8,683 nucleotides of DNA from Planctomycetaceae bacterium (GTDB taxonomy: Bacteria > Planctomycetota > Planctomycetia > Pirellulales > UBA1268), in the NCBI GenBank assembly GCA_002862165.1, contig PKCL01000292.1, positions 1 through 8,683 on the forward strand, read 5' to 3'. Below are positions 1 through 6,200 of the stretch, piece after piece. The translations under genes were made by a program, and so were the position numbers. How positions within the stretch are numbered: the stretch's first letter is position 1; the number at the start of each line of letters is the position of its first letter. A model generated the notes under the pieces. That model had not been told where the DNA came from, made no database searches, and was given only the letters and a program-made list of their open reading frames with translations.

Positions 1-3000
1 TAAAACTTCCTGAAATGGTTATCACAGACCCTCCTGAGATTGTTGGGGAAGGTGAAGTCATAGTCACAATTGATCCATCACCAGTTAACAGCCCGCAGCC
101 TGTGGTAGGTAATCAGTCTAAGGAATATCCACAGGCCATTGATCGCCATTCGGTTTCAGATGAAGGTTTCTTGATCTGGGTCAATGAAAAAGATGGCATG
201 ACGATAAACGATGCCGAAAAAATGAGTTTTGTAAGCAAGCGTTATACGGTCATGATGCGTGGTCAGATACCAGTTGATGTGTCGCTCGATCGTGATCAGT
301 TGGACATTACATTGCCAGCTGCCACTGATTCGAAAATTCTCATAGAAACACAACGACGGAATCCGGTAGTGAATCTCAATGCTGGTGCCATCACGCCTGC
401 GGTTAAAGTGCTCGATGATCAGAGCGATACAGTGGGTAGTGTCGTTGAAATTCGAGGTGCGGTAGGCCCGACTCGCTTGCAGTTTGAAGAACCGTTTTCT
501 AGCAGGGTCCCTGTCCGGAAACTGGCTGAGTCTACGGTGAAAAGTGTTGTTCGAGTAGACGGCAGATTGGCAAACATAAGGGCCGACTTCACCCTAGTTA
601 ATCTCTCACCGAATGAAAATTTGTTTACTGTACAGTTGCCGCCTCGATCCGTTTTGCTGTCTGTCGGAAGCAATGCAAAAATACTTAGTCGTGATGGTTC
701 TGCATCAAGTCCTAGGATTGTTCTTCGAGTTGATAAAACGGCTGAAGGAAGAGCTTCTTTTGAGGTCGTTTGTGAACGGTCTGTTGGTTCTGCCAGCCTC
801 AAGCCGATTGATGTCGGAGGATTTTCAATTGATGAAATTCCGGCATGGCGTCAATGGGGCCAGGTGAGTGTGTTTGCTGATGACGATTGGACCGTCGAGT
901 GGGAGTCACGTTCTGGAAATAGGCAGATTGATGCACCTGCATCACTATCTGCAGAGGGGTTTGTTGCAGCGTTTGCATATGATTCCCAACCGATGACATT
1001 ACCTTTGCGAGTACGATCGCGAAGAAGTCGATTGGTAGTCGAGCCAGAATACCTTTATCACGTTACAAAAAATCGAATCGAACTATCTGTTCGCTTACAA
1101 GCTGTTATCCGTGGAGTTGCAGCAAAACAGTTGAAAATTTTGGTGCCCGGTTGGGAAATCGAAGAAGTAGGTCCTTCTAGTGTTGTTAACAGTGCAGCCG
1201 TGTCGGAGTCCGCTGGGTCTGTTACGGTCCCATTTCTTAAACCGATAGCCGGAGAGATAGTAGTAGAACTTCAATGTAGCCGAAGAATTAATCCAGATAG
1301 TGAAGTTGTGACCTGGGACACGCCTATTCCGGAAGCCGACTTTGTTGGGCCTGCGCGCGTCGGGATTACATCAGACAGTAATATTGAACTCGTTCCGGAT
1401 ACCGAACAAATTGTTGGTATGAGTCGCCAAGTTTCCTCACAGGCAGACAAGCCCCTAGCCGACTTGTCTAGGATGTCCTACCGAGGTGAGGCTAATAAAT
1501 CAACTTTTGTGGGGATACGTCGGATTCTTGATCAACAGATCGAAGCCTCAATCACTGCGCAGGTGGATGTAGGCCTACGTCAGATCGTTGTGCAACAGGC
1601 AACGCGTCTAAACGTCGCTCACGTGCCACTTCAATTTATCGAATGGATGGTGCCCGAAAATTTGATTGGAACAGGTGACATTGAGATTCGTTTCAATGGT
1701 GTATTATTGACTCCTGAGGTGATTACTAGGTCATCTGACAGCAACGTTTCCGGAGACGGTGAATCTGACGATATTGAGTTGGGTCAAAACGTTGAGTTAG
1801 ACGGCATTGAGCGTCCTTGGCGTGCTGTGCGAGTACTCTTACCCAGCCCACTGCTCGGTGCTGGTGAACTTGTATCGAGATACAGAGAGTTCACGCCAGA
1901 AGTACCAGAAGAAGTCACAGTCCCGGTCTCTATTCCAATTCTTCTTCCCAAGAATGCCGTTGTTGGTCGGCAATCAGTAACACTTTCCTCCATTGAAGAT
2001 CTTGCTGTTAGTGTTCGCGACGAGTTGTGGAATCGAGAAGGAAATCTTCAGACTATTGGGCTCGGTCGGACATGGAATACATCACAGGGGCAGGACACTA
2101 TCGATCTGGCACTGAGTCGAAGCCAGAGAACCCTCCTTGGTGAGACTGTTGTCGAGTCGACGTGGGTGCGTACGATGCTTCGCGGCTCGATGAGATCAGA
2201 CTATTGGGCGCTTGCTGTTACGAGTGCTTCTGATTCTTTGACACTCACCCTTCCTCTATTGGCGGAAGGCAAGGCAGGTGAGGTAAGAGGTAATCAAATA
2301 GCACGCGTAAGAGTGAATAGTTCGTCTTGGAAGACGGCTGATGAGATTACTGGAAAGGTTAATCTTGATTTAGGTCAGTCTAGAGGTACTCATCTTATTG
2401 AAGTCGAAGTTCGACAGCCGCATAAAGAAAATGTGTTGCCAGGTTTGGGTTGGCTTGAGTTTCAGAGCCCGGGAATGCCATCGTCTGCTCTCTATAACCG
2501 AGTTGTGTGGGAAATATTAGTGCCTGAGAGATCTAATCTTCTTTGGGGCCCTCGAGGGTGGACAAGTCAACAGGTTTGGGATTGGAGTCGTTCGAGTTTC
2601 CGGCAGGTTCCAGCGGTTTCGGTTCAAAATCTTGCATCGTGGGTGATGGCATCTGCGAATCTTCAGACCGATCTGCCTAAAAGACTTGGCGTAGACACGC
2701 TATTTATGCCTCGAGACTTTATTGAACATCGAATGGTATTTTGTGATGCCGGCAGTCCAACTAATGTCAGTTGTTTTCTTGTCCCTCGGTGGTTACTCAT
2801 TTTGGTATCAAGTGGAATCCCACTCATAGCCGGTATCGTTTTGACATTTCGTCCACGAATGACATCAGCTTTTCTTGTTTCAGCGGCTATCTTTTTTATT
2901 ACTGGGATGGCAGTTGTACCTACAATAACGTTCTGCATCTTGCAGGCGAGTTTGCCTGGCTTCATGTTTGCGGTTCCGGCCGGAGTGATTAGTTGGTGGC

Positions 3001-3176
3001 GTGTTCTGTCGAGGAACCGAACTCGAGCGGTATATGAGCTAGAGTCATGGGAGACGAGGCATTCTGGTTTGAAAAGAAACGCTTCGATGGACTCGCTGGT
3101 TATCAATATGAGGCCGTCTACTGAACAGGCCATTGTTCCTGTGGCACCGTCTCGGGCAAGAGATGGAATGAATTGA
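1..3176 (+). CDS. Gene A: large membrane-anchored exported protein of unknown function, 5'-partial
   Basis: The frame is open from the left edge to a TGA at 3174-3176. The first Met (codon 15-17) has no Shine-Dalgarno and no signal peptide, and sits inside a sequence that reads on from upstream (KLPEMVITDPPE), so the true start is probably outside the window. Residues here are counted from that Met. About 1-925 are beta-rich and probably extracytoplasmic. Blocks typical, from memory, of planctomycete hypothetical proteins are W-T-V-E-W (292-296), VEPEY (342-346) and a PGWEIEEVGP block (378-387). An acidic linker rich in Ser, Asp and Glu spans about 573-596. Three hydrophobic segments follow (about 926-945, 952-975 and 980-995), then a tail starting with Arg-rich RNRTR, which by the positive-inside rule is cytoplasmic. 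No catalytic motif was recognised. The region from about 826 to 995 resembles residues 1001-1151 of gene B, so they are likely paralogs. The coding call is very secure; the function is unknown. Confidence 0.93.
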   Translation, partial: KLPEMVITDPPEIVGEGEVIVTIDPSPVNSPQPVVGNQSKEYPQAIDRHSVSDEGFLIWVNEKDGMTINDAEKMSFVSKRYTVMMRGQIPVDVSLDRDQLDITLPAATDSKILIETQRRNPVVNLNAGAITPAVKVLDDQSDTVGSVVEIRGAVGPTRLQFEEPFSSRVPVRKLAESTVKSVVRVDGRLANIRADFTLVNLSPNENLFTVQLPPRSVLLSVGSNAKILSRDGSASSPRIVLRVDKTAEGRASFEVVCERSVGSASLKPIDVGGFSIDEIPAWRQWGQVSVFADDDWTVEWESRSGNRQIDAPASLSAEGFVAAFAYDSQPMTLPLRVRSRRSRLVVEPEYLYHVTKNRIELSVRLQAVIRGVAAKQLKILVPGWEIEEVGPSSVVNSAAVSESAGSVTVPFLKPIAGEIVVELQCSRRINPDSEVVTWDTPIPEADFVGPARVGITSDSNIELVPDTEQIVGMSRQVSSQADKPLADLSRMSYRGEANKSTFVGIRRILDQQIEASITAQVDVGLRQIVVQQATRLNVAHVPLQFIEWMVPENLIGTGDIEIRFNGVLLTPEVITRSSDSNVSGDGESDDIELGQNVELDGIERPWRAVRVLLPSPLLGAGELVSRYREFTPEVPEEVTVPVSIPILLPKNAVVGRQSVTLSSIEDLAVSVRDELWNREGNLQTIGLGRTWNTSQGQDTIDLALSRSQRTLLGETVVESTWVRTMLRGSMRSDYWALAVTSASDSLTLTLPLLAEGKAGEVRGNQIARVRVNSSSWKTADEITGKVNLDLGQSRGTHLIEVEVRQPHKENVLPGLGWLEFQSPGMPSSALYNRVVWEILVPERSNLLWGPRGWTSQQVWDWSRSSFRQVPAVSVQNLASWVMASANLQTDLPKRLGVDTLFMPRDFIEHRMVFCDAGSPTNVSCFLVPRWLLILVSSGIPLIAGIVLTFRPRMTSAFLVSAAIFFITGMAVVPTITFCILQASLPGFMFAVPAGVISWWRVLSRNRTRAVYELESWETRHSGLKRNASMDSLVINMRPSTEQAIVPVAPSRARDGMN
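2790..2999 (+). other. C-terminal three-helix membrane anchor of gene A
   Basis: The codons for residues 926-995 (numbered from the Met at 15) encode three hydrophobic stretches separated by very short turns, one of them Arg-Pro-Arg. The first starts with an R-W-L-L motif also found at the start of the helix cluster in gene B. The last ends in W-W-R followed by an Arg-rich tail. Three crossings put the large N-terminal part outside and the C-terminus inside. Assignment is by eye from hydrophobicity; the third segment contains two prolines and could be a re-entrant or interfacial helix. Confidence 0.8.
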
Positions 3177-3178
3177 GG
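3175..3178 (+). promoter_or_regulatory. Ribosome binding site of gene B inside the gene A stop region
   Basis: GAGG overlaps the last two bases of the gene A TGA. It lies directly against the ATG at 3179 (zero spacing) but 6 nt before the ATG at 3185. The second Met therefore has normal spacing, and I use it as the start of gene B. The overlap with the upstream stop suggests that ribosomes finishing gene A help initiate gene B. Confidence 0.6.
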
Positions 3179-3184
3179 ATGTTT

Positions 3185-3295
3185 ATGTGGAGAAGACATC
3201 ATCTAAGTAGCCTGCTGTCACAAATTTTTCTCGTAGCGAGTGCAACCTTTTTCTGTCTATCAGGCACAGAAAAGAGCACATTATTGTTTGGTGCA
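3185..3295 (+). other. N-terminal signal peptide of gene B
   Basis: The first 37 residues show a basic n-region (M-W-R-R-H-H) and a hydrophobic core (about 10-27, containing SQIFLVASATFFCLSG). A polar stretch then leads to a plausible signal peptidase I site, F-G-A before D-P-D-E. No convincing lipobox is present. The region between core and site is rather long, so the segment could instead remain as an uncleaved anchor. Confidence 0.75.
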
Positions 3296-6200
3296 GATCC
3301 TGATGAATCCGTAGAAGTTGTTGATGAAAATGTTGGTCTTGTTTCTCAGTCAGGTCCACTGTCGTTTTCTCGTGTTTATGTTCCTTCAGGTCGTCTTTCA
3401 GACATTATTCGTGATGAGAATCGCTATATACCCATGGCTGCTGAGGATTTTGAGAATGCTGTTCAGCAAAGATCGCAGTTCGGTAACAGTCTTACTGCTG
3501 ATCTTCCAAAACCGGTCGTTGAGCATGTTCTCTATGAGATGAAGATTGATGATTCAGGTGCTCTTGTCGGAGATATATCTATCTGGTTTCAGAGTCGATG
3601 GAAACGAGTTGAAGTGTCACCCGGGATGGCAAATTTCGAAGATATATTTTGGCGGAACGAAACAGGTCAACGAATTGATTGGTTGCAGGCAAGTGCAGGA
3701 ATAGATTCGAAGACAGACCCTTCTCTTCAAGAAGACGTTGCTATTGATTTTGTTGGCAAACCCAATGGTTCGATAGAGTTGGGGGTGCCAGGCACTGGCA
3801 GGCTATTTGCGAAAATTCGAGTGACCCCAACGCGTTCAGACCGTCCACTGATGCAAGGTGCTAGTACTCATGATGGGCAGTCCAGTTTTCTGTTTCCGCG
3901 CATCCCGGCGTTGGCGACAACACTCGTTCTTGATCTCCCGGGAAATGTCATACCATTGATCGCAGGTAATGAGCCGACAACTATTCGAGATGTACGTGGC
4001 GAGTCAGGATCCGGTGAGTCGGCTCGTTGGAGGTATTTGATTGGCCCGAGGAAGTTGCTGAATCTAACCCTCTCGAACCGCATGGTAAGTCGTTGTTCGT
4101 GCTGGTCTACCATTTCTATTGGAGAGAGAAATGCAGAAATCGAAACAGTTATCCTGCCCGAAACCGTTTGGCTAAAGAGGTCTTTGCGACTCGTTGTTGG
4201 TAAGCAAACAACGGTTCTTGGTGCTCAGTCTCAAGTGATTAATGCAAGTCGAGTAGTTCGTAAACAGGTTGATGTCCAAGAAGATCCTGGCGGTATTGTG
4301 AATCTTGTATTACCGGCAAGTCTGATTGGAACTTCTACAAAAATTTCTATCAGGGGCATTATTACAGGTGTTCACCAAAATGATAAGCGTCTGTTGCTGC
4401 CTGGCCTTGTGCTCAATCAAGAGCAGTGGGTTAGCGGAGGTTTTATAATTGATGTTGAAAAAAATCTTCAGATTTCTGGTGTTGAGATAGAAAAGTGTAT
4501 TGCTATTGCGCCGGAAGAATCTAGGGAATGGCCGACGGGCGTGAATATAAAATCGCAGACTGCATATCACGCAGAGAGCCCTCGCGACGACGTGGGTTTT
4601 GTATTTGAGCAACAAGAGTCGGATGGTTCTTGTAATGTCACAGTTGCAAAGAGGCGGCCAGAATTTGACGTGGCTCGTGTAACAACGATTGATGTTTCTT
4701 CGGCTTCGCTTATTGGACGCGCTGCTTGTGATATTCGTGTGCGTCGTGGCAACCTGCATAGAATTACTGGACGCATTGGAAAACAATGGTTTATTGACTC
4801 AGTCGAGCCATTAGTGAGTGAAAAGGTAACGTTTCAGCCCAGTAAAGGTGCAAGGGGAATTGCCTCAAGTGATCCGCAGAGTGACGTCAGTAATGTTTTA
4901 GGGGAAACATATGACTGGAAAGTTGTTCGGAGCAAAGAAAGAGATCAATTCGTTCTAGAACTCCCAAGAGCTGTGCAGGGTGGAGAAAATCTACGATTGA
5001 GGATTACGGGCCATCGTCGCGGTGTGGTGGCGGGTGCACGAATCCGATCGCTAGATGCTGATATGATTCAGTTTTCCAGTGAGGCCTCTGAGCAAGTCTG
5101 GATGGACTTGCGAACGAGTCCGGAAACAACACTTGTACAGGTCGGAGACACAAAAGACGAACTCTTATTTGACCCAAGAGTTATGCCACTTACTGAGAGT
5201 GGTGTGTGGCGACAGCGTGTTGCCGTCGGCCGTCTTGCTGCCCCAAAAGAATTTCGTTTCCTGCGTAGCCGGCCACCTCTTGAGGTAATAGCTCAATCAC
5301 AATTTACAGTCCGCGGTAATCGAGTAAGTGAAACCTATAGTTTTCTATGCCAATCCATTCAGGGTGAACTAGACGCTGTAACTGTTCACTTTTCGGAACC
5401 TGTTGGGAATCTTGATTGGTCGGTTCTCACTGATGGTCAGACGACAGCCATTGCCCGCCGCCTTAATCTTAACGAGTCAACAGGTGGTCAAGAAAACGGG
5501 AGTGGAGAAAAGGGTAGCCCGCAAAGATCTGTGAAAGAGTCTTGGTTGGTTGAACTGAACCCACCAGTGACGGGGTCGACAACCTTGAGGGCCACTGGTG
5601 AACGTGACTTCATAGAACGAACTGCCATTCCCTTGGCGTGGGTCGCGTCAGCAGTTTCACCAAAGGGCCGAATAAGCATTCAGTCCGCTCATGAGAGCCG
5701 GCCTTCAGTAATCAATCACGGCCTTGTGCAAATACCTCCAGCAGCAGGCCAGTTGAATTTGCCAATCCAGACAATCATGGAATTAAGGTATGACGATGCA
5801 GTTTTAGAAGTGCCCAGCACTTCCGTTGAAATTCTGCCAAGTCCGTATAGTGTGCAGTCTGTTGCTCGCGCCTGGGTCTGGAAAGAGAGTGCAAATATAA
5901 GATGCTACACATCTGGTAAGGCAGAGTACGAAACAACATTTTTTATTGAGAACGATGGTAGGCAGAGTGTCACAGTAAGTCTTCCCGAGGGCCATCAGCT
6001 TACTGGCCTGGAAGTGCAGGGAGAGTCAATCCCTCTGCGGTCGTCGAACGTAACTGAGTGCCCGGTCTATTTGCCAAGTGGTCGTCAGAAAGTAGCGGTA
6101 GCGGTACAGACAACTGTTGCGGCAAATTATTCTCGGGGGCTTTGGGAGTTGTCTTCAACCGTGCCTGCTATTGATGCTCCAACGCTCACGCGGGAATTAC

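Noticed and set aside
15..17. ATG at 15 as the true start of gene A
   Set aside because: The frame is open upstream to the window edge, there is no Shine-Dalgarno, and no signal peptide follows although the protein has a large predicted extracytoplasmic region.
3177..3184. Promoter or terminator between genes A and B
   Set aside because: The gap is 2-8 nt, which leaves no room for either between the coding regions.
2663..3202. Antisense open frame of 179 codons opposite the end of gene A
   Set aside because: It lies fully opposite the conserved helix cluster and gene junction, shows no coherent domain, and reads as a shadow of the + strand codons.
4310..4786. Antisense open frame of 158 codons opposite gene B
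   Set aside because: Its translation is rich in Asn, Arg, Cys and His with no domain-like pattern, while the + strand frame is continuous and beta-rich here.
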